This document shows, one piece after another, positions 7,841-15,889 of a stretch of DNA of 64,000 nt. Below the pieces are notes generated by a model. It was not told where the DNA came from and did not search any database. It saw only the letters and a program-made list of their open reading frames with translations. How positions within the stretch are numbered: the stretch's first letter is position 1; each line of letters begins with the position of its first letter. The translations under genes and the position numbers were made by a program. Source of the DNA: Lewinellaceae bacterium (lineage in GTDB: Bacteria > Bacteroidota > Bacteroidia > Chitinophagales > Saprospiraceae); the NCBI GenBank assembly GCA_020636375.1, contig JACJXZ010000011.1:1-64000 (forward strand). Direction: 5' to 3'.

Positions 7841-8866
7841 TCAGCCTCCTATTCTCAAATTAATTGTCAACGTTCTTTCAGGAAAGATCGTATAATTTTT
7901 ACTTTCTATCCCGAAAGTTTCTTCAACAATTTGAATGGCATTCTTATCTCCTCTTACTATCCCATGAGCCACAGTTTTTAAGTCATTTTTATCAACTTTA
8001 GGAATTATACTCTTCTCGTTATCAAGCAAAATCCTTGTATCCTCAAAGTCGGGGATCCAATCATCTTGTGGCCTGATAAAGGATCTCCTAGACAAACTAT
8101 CAATAGAAAGCCTACTGAGTAAAAACCATGCAAATGGTATATGCCTTATTACAAACTCAGCATGTAAATCAGAAAACTTTAGGTTTTTCTCAAGTAATGG
8201 ACTTATGATTATACCTCCATTTAAACTACTGCTATTTTTGTTAACTACAGTATTGTAAAGTTCAAGACCAATTTGGAAGTCAAATATCTGTCTCGACAAA
8301 CTTGCATCCCTTAAAAATTTTAGCTTATCTCTATCTGTTTCTTCAATCGATTTTGAATCAAGCCTAGGGCAATAGTGTAAGTATCTAATAAAATCTAATT
8401 TTAAAGTCCTAGTTAATTTCTTCAATTTTAAAAACTGATCTTTATTTGTTGCGGGAAAGTCAGAGTTTAATTTATACTTCAGTCCATCATTGATTTTAAG
8501 AGATTTAGCCTGAAATAGCCAGCTTTCAGTCCAGGAGTCTTTTGGATTTAAGTAATTCAGGAAATTTATAATTAATCCTAGATCAGAATGGGTTATTGAG
8601 CCTTCATATGCTTTACTATACTCATTAGTTTTAAAATTGATTTCAAACGGCAACTTTGGATAGATTTCTTTGATTTTTCTTTTTAATTGTTCAAAATTAA
8701 AATCTAACATAAACTGCTTTTGCTCATCTCCGTCCAATAAAGCACATAAATCAGATGTTAACGATTCTTCATTTTTAGGCTTCTTATTTGACAAACCTAT
8801 CAAGGCTGTTTTATCAATTGAGTCAAAATACAGCAATATAAGTTTTAGGATGTGTAAAGGTATCAT
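7841..8866 (-). CDS. Unknown protein, second gene of the EAD11-like cassette
   Basis: A 341-residue soluble protein with no family I can name. It starts 18 bp after the stop of the EAD11-like gene, on the same strand and in the same cassette, so the two are almost certainly co-transcribed. Residues around 85-125 read THSDLGLIINF followed about 20 residues later by WLFQAKSL. The D...QxK spacing resembles the catalytic core of restriction-endonuclease-like folds, but this is a weak resemblance. The final quarter is rich in hydrophobic/charged alternation (HAEFVIRHIPFAWFLLSRL). No signal peptide or membrane segment. Very AT-rich codon use compared with the rest of the window, a sign of transfer. 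Confidence 0.75.
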   Translation of the reverse strand: MIPLHILKLILLYFDSIDKTALIGLSNKKPKNEESLTSDLCALLDGDEQKQFMLDFNFEQLKRKIKEIYPKLPFEINFKTNEYSKAYEGSITHSDLGLIINFLNYLNPKDSWTESWLFQAKSLKINDGLKYKLNSDFPATNKDQFLKLKKLTRTLKLDFIRYLHYCPRLDSKSIEETDRDKLKFLRDASLSRQIFDFQIGLELYNTVVNKNSSSLNGGIIISPLLEKNLKFSDLHAEFVIRHIPFAWFLLSRLSIDSLSRRSFIRPQDDWIPDFEDTRILLDNEKSIIPKVDKNDLKTVAHGIVRGDKNAIQIVEETFGIESKNYTIFPERTLTINLRIGG

Positions 8867-8884
8867 TTTATATTAATTTTTGCT

Positions 8885-9772
8885 TTAGATGTTAACTGTC
8901 TTTTCCATTTCAAAATATTTCTTAATGAGAGGCAAAAAAATTCCTTTGTGCCTTTCAGGTAAAGTAAAACTAATTTTATCTATGAAACCCTCTCTATCTT
9001 CATAATTTGGATAGAAAGGAGAGTATGGGTTGTTTTCTTTTAGAATCACTCTACCGTAATCGAAATATATTACTTTTTGGCGTATATGCCTTTTTCTTCT
9101 GATTGAAGACAATTGCAATTTAACAACTTTATCTCCGGTATTTAAATCAATAGATTCACTTTCTTCAGGTAACTCTTCTATGTTATCAACATCGTATTTA
9201 TTGAGAATACACCTAATATCATAAAATGTATAAGAAATGAACCTAGTGCCTTTTGGTCCAAAATGAGAATCTTTATTAGAGTGAGAATCTCCTTCATGAA
9301 TCATTTTATGTCCTACGATTATCTTTTCTGAGGCCTCGTAAATAAATTGATCTTTTATCAGTTGTCTCTGATAATCATAATTATATAGATGGTGTTGAGT
9401 AAAGAACTCTCCAAAATCAGTTGTAACATCTGAGTAATATAAAATCTCATTTAGAATTTCTAAAATTTCCGAGACACTATAATTTATCTTCAAACTTAGG
9501 TTCTTATTATCAATCAAAAACCCTAAATCAAGATTATCTATATATTTTAGTAATGAGGCTCTTATCTTATTTTCTTCAAATATTTTCTCTTGTAACGAAA
9601 CAGTTCCTTTTATTTCTTCGCTCTTAAGAGAATTTATCCTCGACTTTATTAACATTAATTCATTAATCGATGATGATTCTTTTTTGACTATTGCGAGAAT
9701 TCTGTCAATGCAGAGATTAACATCTTTGCTCAGAAGTTTTTTGAGATTGTCTTGTATATCAACTATTCCCAT
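8885..9772 (-). CDS. Cassette protein with N-terminal EAD11-like domain
   Basis: A 295-residue protein. Residues 1-80 form a helical unit (DIQDNLKKLLSK, then LMLIKSRINSL, GTVSLQEKIFEENKIR, ASLLKYIDNL) that resembles effector-associated domain 11, a small adaptor found in predicted bacterial conflict systems where it recruits effectors. The rest (85-295) is not recognised; HKMIHEGDSHSNKDSHFG suggests a His/Asp-rich, possibly metal-binding, patch. Starts 25 bp from attC site E and is followed after 18 bp by the other gene of the cassette. The two probably act together. Domain assignment is by eye and needs profile support. Confidence 0.75.
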   Translation of the reverse strand: MGIVDIQDNLKKLLSKDVNLCIDRILAIVKKESSSINELMLIKSRINSLKSEEIKGTVSLQEKIFEENKIRASLLKYIDNLDLGFLIDNKNLSLKINYSVSEILEILNEILYYSDVTTDFGEFFTQHHLYNYDYQRQLIKDQFIYEASEKIIVGHKMIHEGDSHSNKDSHFGPKGTRFISYTFYDIRCILNKYDVDNIEELPEESESIDLNTGDKVVKLQLSSIRRKRHIRQKVIYFDYGRVILKENNPYSPFYPNYEDREGFIDKISFTLPERHKGIFLPLIKKYFEMEKTVNI

Positions 9773-9797
9773 TTATTTTTTTATTTTTTCTAATTGC

Positions 9798-9863
9798 ACC
9801 TAACGTCCGGCACATAGGCTGTAGCCGACGAATGGAGGCTGTTGCCTATGTGCATTGTTGTGG
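9798..9863 (-). repeat. attC-like site E
   Basis: ACCTAAC (9798-9804) and GTTGTGG (9857-9863) frame a perfect 10-bp stem GCACATAGGC/GCCTATGTGC. The flank TGCCCACAAC (minus) exactly complements the cassette opening GTTGTGGGCA at site F. Confidence 0.88.
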
Positions 9864-9876
9864 GCATGCCTTTAAA

Positions 9877-10611
9877 TCAACCAAAGAGAGTAATATTATT
9901 TCCAAGCTTCCCAGGTTTTGATAAGTCTCCTCCACATCGAGGGCAATTTTTTCCTTCATAGGCAGTCAGAAGATAGCAAAAGCAATGAGCACATCTTTTT
10001 CGAAGTTCGGTAATTTTATTATTTTTTATTTCCTCATTAAAGGTCATTACTGATTCAAGTTTTCCGTCATATTTTGTTAGCACTCTATATTTAGGGGGAT
10101 TAACGTATGTTCCTTTTAGGTTTGTGGTAATTGTACCATGAAGCCCATGGGAATCTGCGTTTTTAGATTCTTCCCTTTCGTATTTTTTTTCATTACTCTC
10201 CTCTTTTCCATTATATTTTTCACTTAATTTCACAGCTTCTCCCAAAATGAATATCTTTTTGAGATTAAAAAACAGCCAAATGAGTAATAATGAAAATATG
10301 ATAGGAACCCCTATCTTTCGCATTGTTTCTGAATCCGAAGAAATCCAATAAATCAAAGTGATAATCATTAAAAGACCAATACCAATTGTGCTTCCCCTGA
10401 ATTTTTTGATTGAATTAAGCACATCTGAAATTGAAAATTTTATCAATTCTTTTTTTGCTTCATTTACATTGTATTCTTCTACAGTTTTACTCCTCGTAAC
10501 ACTCTTTTGAACAATTGAATATTCAGGGTCATGCTTTATATTTTCAGAATAAACTGTTTCAAAAAAATCAGTCTTACTAATAATTGGAACAATGATAAGA
10601 GTGGATTTCAT
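9877..10611 (-). CDS. Two-TM membrane protein with C-terminal zinc ribbon
   Basis: A 244-residue protein of unknown function. Two adjacent membrane segments lie around residues 76-112 (GIGLLMIITLIYWIS and VPIIFSLLLIWLFF). A highly charged stretch follows (NGKEESNEKKYEREESKN). The C-terminus has a four-cysteine ribbon, CAHCFCYL...CPRCGGD (about 207-230). Both termini are probably cytoplasmic. It is the only gene of its cassette; 112 bp of AT-rich sequence between attC site F and its ATG could hold its promoter. Zinc-ribbon membrane proteins of this layout are seen as sensors or effectors in defence loci, but no role can be assigned here. Confidence 0.75.
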   Translation of the reverse strand: MKSTLIIVPIISKTDFFETVYSENIKHDPEYSIVQKSVTRSKTVEEYNVNEAKKELIKFSISDVLNSIKKFRGSTIGIGLLMIITLIYWISSDSETMRKIGVPIIFSLLLIWLFFNLKKIFILGEAVKLSEKYNGKEESNEKKYEREESKNADSHGLHGTITTNLKGTYVNPPKYRVLTKYDGKLESVMTFNEEIKNNKITELRKRCAHCFCYLLTAYEGKNCPRCGGDLSKPGKLGNNITLFG

Positions 10612-10723
10612 AAGAATTTAAGTTTTGTACTTTTAAAAAATATGCGATTTGAAAATCACATTAATATGGTCATAACATAGTTATCCTCATTAGCGATTAT
10701 TCTCATGTTTTTTATATGGTTGC

Positions 10724-10788
10724 CCACAACGTTCAGCACATATGCCGTAGCGGTGCTTAACCGCTATGGAATATGTGCATTGTTAGCG
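10724..10788 (-). repeat. attC-like site F
   Basis: CCACAAC (10724-10730) and GTTAGCG (10782-10788) frame a stem GCACATAT/ATATGTGC and inner AGCGGT/ACCGCT. The flank TGCCGCTAAC (minus) complements the cassette opening GTTAGCGGCA at site G. Confidence 0.88.
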
Positions 10789-10799
10789 GCAATTTGCCA

Positions 10800-11069
10800 T
10801 TATAAATGACCTTTCCGTTGTAAAATTTTTCTAAACTCCTCTTGTAAGATAGAAACAGTATAACTATCATCAAATTCGGTAGCCTTAAGTTTCATAGAAA
10901 CAACCATACTAGCGTCATTCTCATAAATAGTAATATTAGGACTTTCAATTAGGCGGCTACCTTGATAGCTATTAAAAAGGCGTATTGCATCTGTGAGGCT
11001 CTCTATTTCTTTTTCAACTGAGCCAAATCTCGCAAATTGGCATTCAACAATGATTGAGTAATATTCCAT
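10800..11069 (-). CDS. Small unknown cassette protein
   Basis: 89 residues, beginning MEYYSIIVECQFARFG. Alternating hydrophobic segments (SIIVECQF, NITIYEND, ASMVVSMKLKA) suggest a small alpha/beta fold. It lies about 117 bp after the HEAT-like gene in the same cassette and directly before attC site F, in the same orientation, so it may be co-expressed with it. Not recognised. The intact frame, ATG start and tight fit to the attC support a real gene. Confidence 0.6.
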   Translation of the reverse strand: MEYYSIIVECQFARFGSVEKEIESLTDAIRLFNSYQGSRLIESPNITIYENDASMVVSMKLKATEFDDSYTVSILQEEFRKILQRKGHL

Positions 11070-11185
11070 GAATCACAATTTATATTTTCGAAAAATAATC
11101 CAAAGACGAATCCGAAGGTGGATTTCTTTTATTTAAACTCTATCAAATCCTTTATTGTACCTGAGGTAACCCTTAGCCTTATATG

Positions 11186-12763
11186 TTATATACTTTCATT
11201 CATTTCTTTTTTCTTAACGATAGTAAGTTTTTTAATCGCCTCATCACGAATTGATTCTGGTAAATCTTTATCTTCTGCAAGGAAAGACAATATAACTTCA
11301 TCTGTCAAATGTTTTTTTATCGTATTAATGTAATATGACTCATCACCTGCTGCTTTCAATACTCGAAGAAAGTTTAATTGTTCAAGTTTGATTTTCGCTT
11401 GATGAAAAAGGTTAAAATTTGCAGGTCTCGAAAGAAAGTACTCGACTGCACTTATGTCAAAAGTGTTTTTCAGTGCTGCAGAAAATACCTTATGATGCAA
11501 AAATTGATCACTTTTTAATATGTCTGACAAGATTAAATGATTTTGCAATTTGTTGATAGCAACTTCAGAAACATCCCAAGCCTTTTTCATAATAGATGCA
11601 ATAGTAATGTTTTCTAAAGCTTTTTGACCGTTTTGAATACTTAGCCTATCAATAATGCCTATTGCCAGTTCCTCATTATATCCTTCGGGGTTATTTATTG
11701 AATTTAATGCCAATATTTCAAGTTCATCAACTCCTAATTGATTTAATTTCAAATACTCTAATCTTTTGTCGACATCATATCTAAAATCAGGGCGTTTAAT
11801 TGCAATTTCTTCTAGCGACTTTATATTTGTTAGTTTTGAAATAATATATTCAAGATTACTCCTGCCACAAATTTTATCATTTGAAAGTTTTAAGGCAAGC
11901 TCAGTCGAAATATTCTCATTTGCAAGTGTTCTAACAGCTGATGTTCGCAATGTTACGTTATATTCATCTCTACTACATGCTATTTTAATTAAAATATTTT
12001 CATCTGTGATTTTCTCTACAGCCTTTGCTCTAACCTCAACATTTTCATGGAAACCATAATCCAAGGCTATTTTTTCTAAAATCCCTTCATCCGTGATTCT
12101 TTTAACAGCCTCCTCTCTAATTTTCCAACCACCTAAAACCCCACCTAACCACGTTTCTTTTACCCTGATTCGTTTGTCTTGTGTATCCCAGAAAGCAATC
12201 TTTGCCAATATGTTGTCGTTTGTTATATTTTCTAGGGCAATTTTGCGAATAGAATTATCCCATGCATACATGGCTATTTTAGCTAATTGACTCTCATCCG
12301 AAATCTTTTCAATAATAGTGTTGCAGAGATTGATGTCCTGTGAGTCCAATGCAATTTCAGTTAGAAGTTGTTCATCGTTTAATTTATCAATAATCGCTAT
12401 AATAAAAAGGGGTACATTTTTTGTTTTCAAAGCAGTTTTTGATTTTTCATCCTTCAAAGCCGAATTGTTCTCTAGTATAATCCTTAATAGTTTTATCTCA
12501 TTTTCATCACGTCCTTCAAACTCTGAAATTTTCTTTTCTACTTCATTCATAAAATTGGCAAGTTCCGCCTTCTCCCTATTTTTCTGCTCCTTGCGGGCAA
12601 GTTCTGCATTCGCTTTTTCTTGCTCTCTTATGGCACGCTCCGCTTTCTCTTTTTCTTCCTGCTCCTTGCGGGCAAATTCTGCCTGTTGACGAGCAAGTTC
12701 CAGTCTTTCTTTTTGTTCTCTGCTAATAAATAAGGATTTGAGTTGCTCAATTATATTTTTCAT
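11186..12763 (-). CDS. Coiled-coil plus HEAT-like repeat protein
   Basis: A 525-residue protein. Residues about 14-80 are a charged coiled coil (REQKERLELARQQAEFAR and onward). After about residue 115 comes a solenoid of alpha-helical repeats with a recurring signature such as AVEKITDENILIKIA, AVKRITDEGILEKIA and ALENITNDNILAKIA, roughly 25-40 residues apart. This is like HEAT or variant leucine-rich (LRV-type) repeats, so it is a protein- or nucleic-acid-binding scaffold. No enzymatic domain or signal peptide is visible. It starts 27 bp from attC site G and would be the first coding cassette next to the recombinase. Partner unknown; the 89-residue gene follows. Confidence 0.75.
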   Translation of the reverse strand: MKNIIEQLKSLFISREQKERLELARQQAEFARKEQEEKEKAERAIREQEKANAELARKEQKNREKAELANFMNEVEKKISEFEGRDENEIKLLRIILENNSALKDEKSKTALKTKNVPLFIIAIIDKLNDEQLLTEIALDSQDINLCNTIIEKISDESQLAKIAMYAWDNSIRKIALENITNDNILAKIAFWDTQDKRIRVKETWLGGVLGGWKIREEAVKRITDEGILEKIALDYGFHENVEVRAKAVEKITDENILIKIACSRDEYNVTLRTSAVRTLANENISTELALKLSNDKICGRSNLEYIISKLTNIKSLEEIAIKRPDFRYDVDKRLEYLKLNQLGVDELEILALNSINNPEGYNEELAIGIIDRLSIQNGQKALENITIASIMKKAWDVSEVAINKLQNHLILSDILKSDQFLHHKVFSAALKNTFDISAVEYFLSRPANFNLFHQAKIKLEQLNFLRVLKAAGDESYYINTIKKHLTDEVILSFLAEDKDLPESIRDEAIKKLTIVKKKEMNESI

Positions 12764-12789
12764 TTTTATATCATTTTATTGTTGATTGC

Positions 12790-12854
12790 CGCTAACGCCC
12801 AGTGCATACGCCGTACCGGCGATTAGCCGGTATGGAGGATGCACGATGTTGGGC
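12790..12854 (-). repeat. attC-like site G
   Basis: CGCTAAC (12790-12796) and GTTGGGC (12848-12854) frame a stem GTGCAT/ATGCAC and inner TACCGGC/GCCGGTA. The flank GCCCAAC matches RYYYAAC perfectly. The 8 bases CGCCCAAC complement GTTGGGCG at 13435-13442, the presumed opening of the next cassette. Confidence 0.85.
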
Positions 12855-13435
12855 GCATCCGCTTCTTTAATGAGTTTTCCAATTTATCCTTTTTTACCAG
12901 ATCCGCCAAGGCGGCCCTTTCATTTTCTCCTTGTCTAGGTTCATTGTTGATCGGCTATCCAAAATTATCTGCCACCAGAATCTTCAGGATCAATCCAAAA
13001 GTTAAGGTGCCATTATTAACCTACCCTATCAAACCCAATGATTATGGATCATCCAACTCCTTATCAAAATGTCAACTCGCGGGCCTTATCAATTCACGAA
13101 CTCAATTCAACCGGAAATTATTCCTGAATCATCCCAAATTATCCGCAGGCTTATCCGCCGGCAATTAATCAATCAAAATTACTGATCTCAAAAAATTATC
13201 CGATCCTTTTCTCTAATGGGCCGCCGAGCCATCGACCGGGATCAATATTTTCATTTCCTCAAACATCAGTTGCTCAGGATCTCAAATGCCTGCCGACAAT
13301 TACAACAATGTTTCTTGAATATCCTCTCTTCAATGATCTTTGCTTAATCCAACTGGTTCTAAATTCAACAAAGGAGGCAGGATTCCTTTTTCACCACCTC
13401 CTCTTTATATCATTCCCTCATCTAACTCCATTGTC
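12855..13435. other. Cassette-sized stretch without a gene
   Basis: About 580 bp with no convincing reading frame on either strand. It contains several short repeats of ATTATCC/TTATCC (near 12882, 12962, 13137, 13150 and 13193). If the cassette reading is right, it is an ORF-less first cassette bounded by site G and the GTTGGGCG core at 13442. It may hold a promoter or small RNA for the cassettes; none can be pinned down. Confidence 0.5.
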
Positions 13436-13486
13436 GCCCAACTTGTGTACAAACGCACCTCCGTTTACACCAAAAGGCGAAGTTCG
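13436..13486 (-). other. Candidate attI or degenerate attC next to the recombinase gene
   Basis: GTTGGGC (minus strand, 13442-13436) matches the core GTTRRRY. It is preceded by an imperfect hairpin, TTGGTGTAAACG against CGTTTGTACACAA, and CACGAAC. It is the last core-like site before the tyrosine recombinase gene. The hairpin is less regular than in the attC sites. It could be the primary insertion site or a worn attC. Confidence 0.4.
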
Positions 13487-13532
13487 TGTTTCCAATAAAC
13501 CGTGGTGCGTATATTTCCTCAATGAATGAATT

Positions 13533-13568
13533 CGCCCCTAAATCCCAATTAAATGGGAGAAAGGGGCG
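13533..13568 (-). terminator. Hairpin downstream of the recombinase gene
   Basis: CGCCCC (13533-13538) pairs with GGGGCG (13563-13568), with TCCCA/TGGGA inside. It lies about 125 bp beyond the recombinase stop and would end its transcript. There is no strong T-run, so the role is uncertain. Confidence 0.4.
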
Positions 13569-13693
13569 GAAGTATTCGAATCTTAATGGATCGTCATCTG
13601 GTGTTTTTTACAAGCCAGCCCCAATTTACGGATTTAAAGATTCAAGAGCAAGGCTGCTGAAGTTTTTTTACATACACTAATGTCGAACAGGCG

Positions 13694-15133
13694 CTACAGT
13701 TCAAGGTCGTCGATCGGGCTTTTCACCTTAGCCCAGCCTGTATGGGTAATGTGGGTATAAATCTCCGTCGTTTTGCTGCTTTCATGGCCCAACAGTTCCT
13801 GGATGTAGCGCAGGTCCGTTCCTTTCTCCAACAGGTGGGTGGCAAAAGAATGCCGGAGCGTGTGTACGGTTGAGTAAGGGTTAATCTCCGCTTTTTCCTT
13901 GGCATGCCTGAAAACTTTCTGCACGCTCCGCGCACTGTACTGCCCGCCAGTTTGCCCTTCAAACAGCCATTCCACTGGCCGGTATACTTCGATGTATTGC
14001 TGCAACTTTTCCCACACTTTAGGCGACAACAACGTACAACGGTCCTTTTTTCCCTTGCCTCCATATACGAACAAACGGTTCTGTTCCGGCTCCAGGTCGG
14101 CCAACCGCAGCTGGATCAGTTCGCCAAGCCGCAGGCCGCCGGAGTAAATGAGCATCAGGATACACCGGTGTTTCAGGTTTTGGGTGGCCCTAAACAGCCG
14201 GGCCACTTCCGTTTCCGTTAGCACGTGAGGCAGTTTCTTAGCCCTTTTGGGGCGGATCAGGCGCCGCACTTTCTCCTCCTGGCCCGCCACTTCGGCAAAA
14301 TACATTTTTATGGCGCTGAGGATTTGGTTCTGATGCGATTCCGAGATGTTACGGGTTTTGACCAGGTGGGCGATATAGGTATCTATCTGGGAGCGCGTGA
14401 TATCCTCCGGTTTGATGCTGTCGTAGAAACGGAGGAAGCCGCGGAAACAGCTGAGATAGGCCTTGATCGTATTCCAACTGTAGCGCTTCAACAATAGCGT
14501 CTCCTCCAGTTTGGAGACGGCACCTTCATAACGCGCCGGCGTGAAATTTGGCTTTGCCTTTTTAGCCGGGCGCGGCGTTTCTATACGCTCGGGTATGCCG
14601 TCTTCTACCTGGAAAGTCCAGTGGGCAAGGCCAGGCAGGAATTTCTCGACAAAACGGACGGTCACTTTAGTCAGCGGCGCTTCCCACACTTTGAAATTCG
14701 GATTCCACCGGCGGCCGTGGATGTTCTTGATCACCGGCACATAATCTGTTAGCAGGGATACCGGAATGTGGATGCGCACTTTGGCGCTGTCCTGCGGGTG
14801 GCGGCTGACGATAATACGGTCGCCTCTGGTTTCGTTGGCTGAGCTGACATCGCCAGGCGCAGGCTCCTTTAGTTCCGGAGAGGGCGGTTCGGCCGCCTCC
14901 TGCCTGAAGAAGGCAGCATCTTTGGGAACAATAATATTGTCGTCCGGGAAAAGCTTCTTGAAGTGCTCCCAGGCCCTGGCCCGCCGGGGGATATGCCAGC
15001 AGCGATGTTCAGGCGACCAGCGAGCACCGCCGACCTTTCTCATTTTGCCTGGAAAGGCAAGGTCAAATTCCAGGTTCCGAATCCCGATCCGGGTTGTGCC
15101 GTCGATCTTGAGAGAGAAAGTTTGGATGTCCAT
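13694..15133 (-). CDS. Tyrosine recombinase with duplicated N-terminal domain; candidate cassette integrase
   Basis: 479 residues. The C-terminal 280 residues are a complete tyrosine recombinase: core-binding domain (about 195-290), then the catalytic set Arg in SGGLRLGELIQL, Lys in GGKGKKDR, HTLRHSFATH, the GHESSKTTE turn and Tyr in EIYTHI. It lacks the extra helix insertion that defines IntI. Unusually, the N-terminus carries two repeats of about 60 residues with the cores GGARWSPEHRCWHIP and HGRRWNPNFKVWEAP, which recall HARP-type domains that bind forked or single-stranded DNA. Its 3' end faces the attC array and all cassette genes read in the same direction. I infer that it may move the cassettes. 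It could instead be an unrelated integrase. Confidence 0.85.
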   Translation of the reverse strand: MDIQTFSLKIDGTTRIGIRNLEFDLAFPGKMRKVGGARWSPEHRCWHIPRRARAWEHFKKLFPDDNIIVPKDAAFFRQEAAEPPSPELKEPAPGDVSSANETRGDRIIVSRHPQDSAKVRIHIPVSLLTDYVPVIKNIHGRRWNPNFKVWEAPLTKVTVRFVEKFLPGLAHWTFQVEDGIPERIETPRPAKKAKPNFTPARYEGAVSKLEETLLLKRYSWNTIKAYLSCFRGFLRFYDSIKPEDITRSQIDTYIAHLVKTRNISESHQNQILSAIKMYFAEVAGQEEKVRRLIRPKRAKKLPHVLTETEVARLFRATQNLKHRCILMLIYSGGLRLGELIQLRLADLEPEQNRLFVYGGKGKKDRCTLLSPKVWEKLQQYIEVYRPVEWLFEGQTGGQYSARSVQKVFRHAKEKAEINPYSTVHTLRHSFATHLLEKGTDLRYIQELLGHESSKTTEIYTHITHTGWAKVKSPIDDLEL

Positions 15134-15296
15134 AATTGCATTTTTCCTTGCAAATTCCGAAAAAATTCAATCACAATCAACTGTTTTTCAAATAATTATA
15201 AATTTAACCGATATCTAACGGATAACAACCATTAATAACTGCTAACTATCCGATAAAACGGTTATCTTTACCCAAACCACACCAACTCATCCAACA

Positions 15297-15656
15297 ATGA
15301 ACCGCCAATGCGAACATTGCGGCACCGCCCTAACCGGCCGCAGCGACAAGCGCTTTTGCAGCGTGAAATGCAAAAACGATTTCAACGCCTCCCGGCGCCG
15401 GGAAACGCGGTTCGTTACCCGCGAGGTAGACCGTATCCTGCACCGCAACCGGGAAATCCTGCAAACCATCATGGGGGAAAAGCGAAACAAAATGACGATC
15501 GCACGGCTGGAACTCGCCAAAATGGGGTTCAATTTTGATTACATCACCGGCATCTACGAAAACAGGCAGGGAAAGGTATACCACAACGTCTACGACTTTG
15601 CCTGGATGGCTTTTTCTACTCAGGAGATTCTAATTGTGCGCAAAAAGAAGAAGTAG
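15297..15656 (+). CDS. Small zinc-ribbon protein
   Basis: 119 residues. The N-terminus has a treble-clef-like zinc motif CEHCG...RFCSVKCKNDFNA (residues 5-30), followed by a helical stretch and a basic C-terminus ending RKKKK. Similar small zinc-ribbon proteins are common and usually hypothetical in Bacteroidota. It is transcribed away from the recombinase gene (164 bp apart, divergent) and about 230 bp before purL. It may bind nucleic acid, judging by the ribbon and charge. No role can be assigned. Confidence 0.8.
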   Translation: MNRQCEHCGTALTGRSDKRFCSVKCKNDFNASRRRETRFVTREVDRILHRNREILQTIMGEKRNKMTIARLELAKMGFNFDYITGIYENRQGKVYHNVYDFAWMAFSTQEILIVRKKKK

Positions 15657-15889
15657 GGCACAACTGGCGCAGGGCGCCGGCATGAAATACCTGGCCATCA
15701 CCCCCCAACGCCACGACGGGTTCGCCGCTATTACGACAGCATACCCGCCAAAGCCCCCAATTTTTACTCCGTTCAATATAAGCCCCCCTCCCCAAAATGA
15801 CAATGTCGCCCCAAAAAACATTTACCCCCCCGGTTTGGGTTTTTCCGCCCGAACCACCGACCTTTGCCGGAAATCCAAACCGACAACCG

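Noticed and set aside
11070..11185. Additional attC between the HEAT-like gene and the 89-codon gene
   Set aside because: No GTTRRRY/RYYYAAC pair with a stem is present there, so both genes belong to one cassette.
13694..15133. Canonical integron integrase IntI
   Set aside because: The catalytic domain lacks the IntI-specific extra helix region between the second catalytic patch and HxLRH, and the N-terminus is different.
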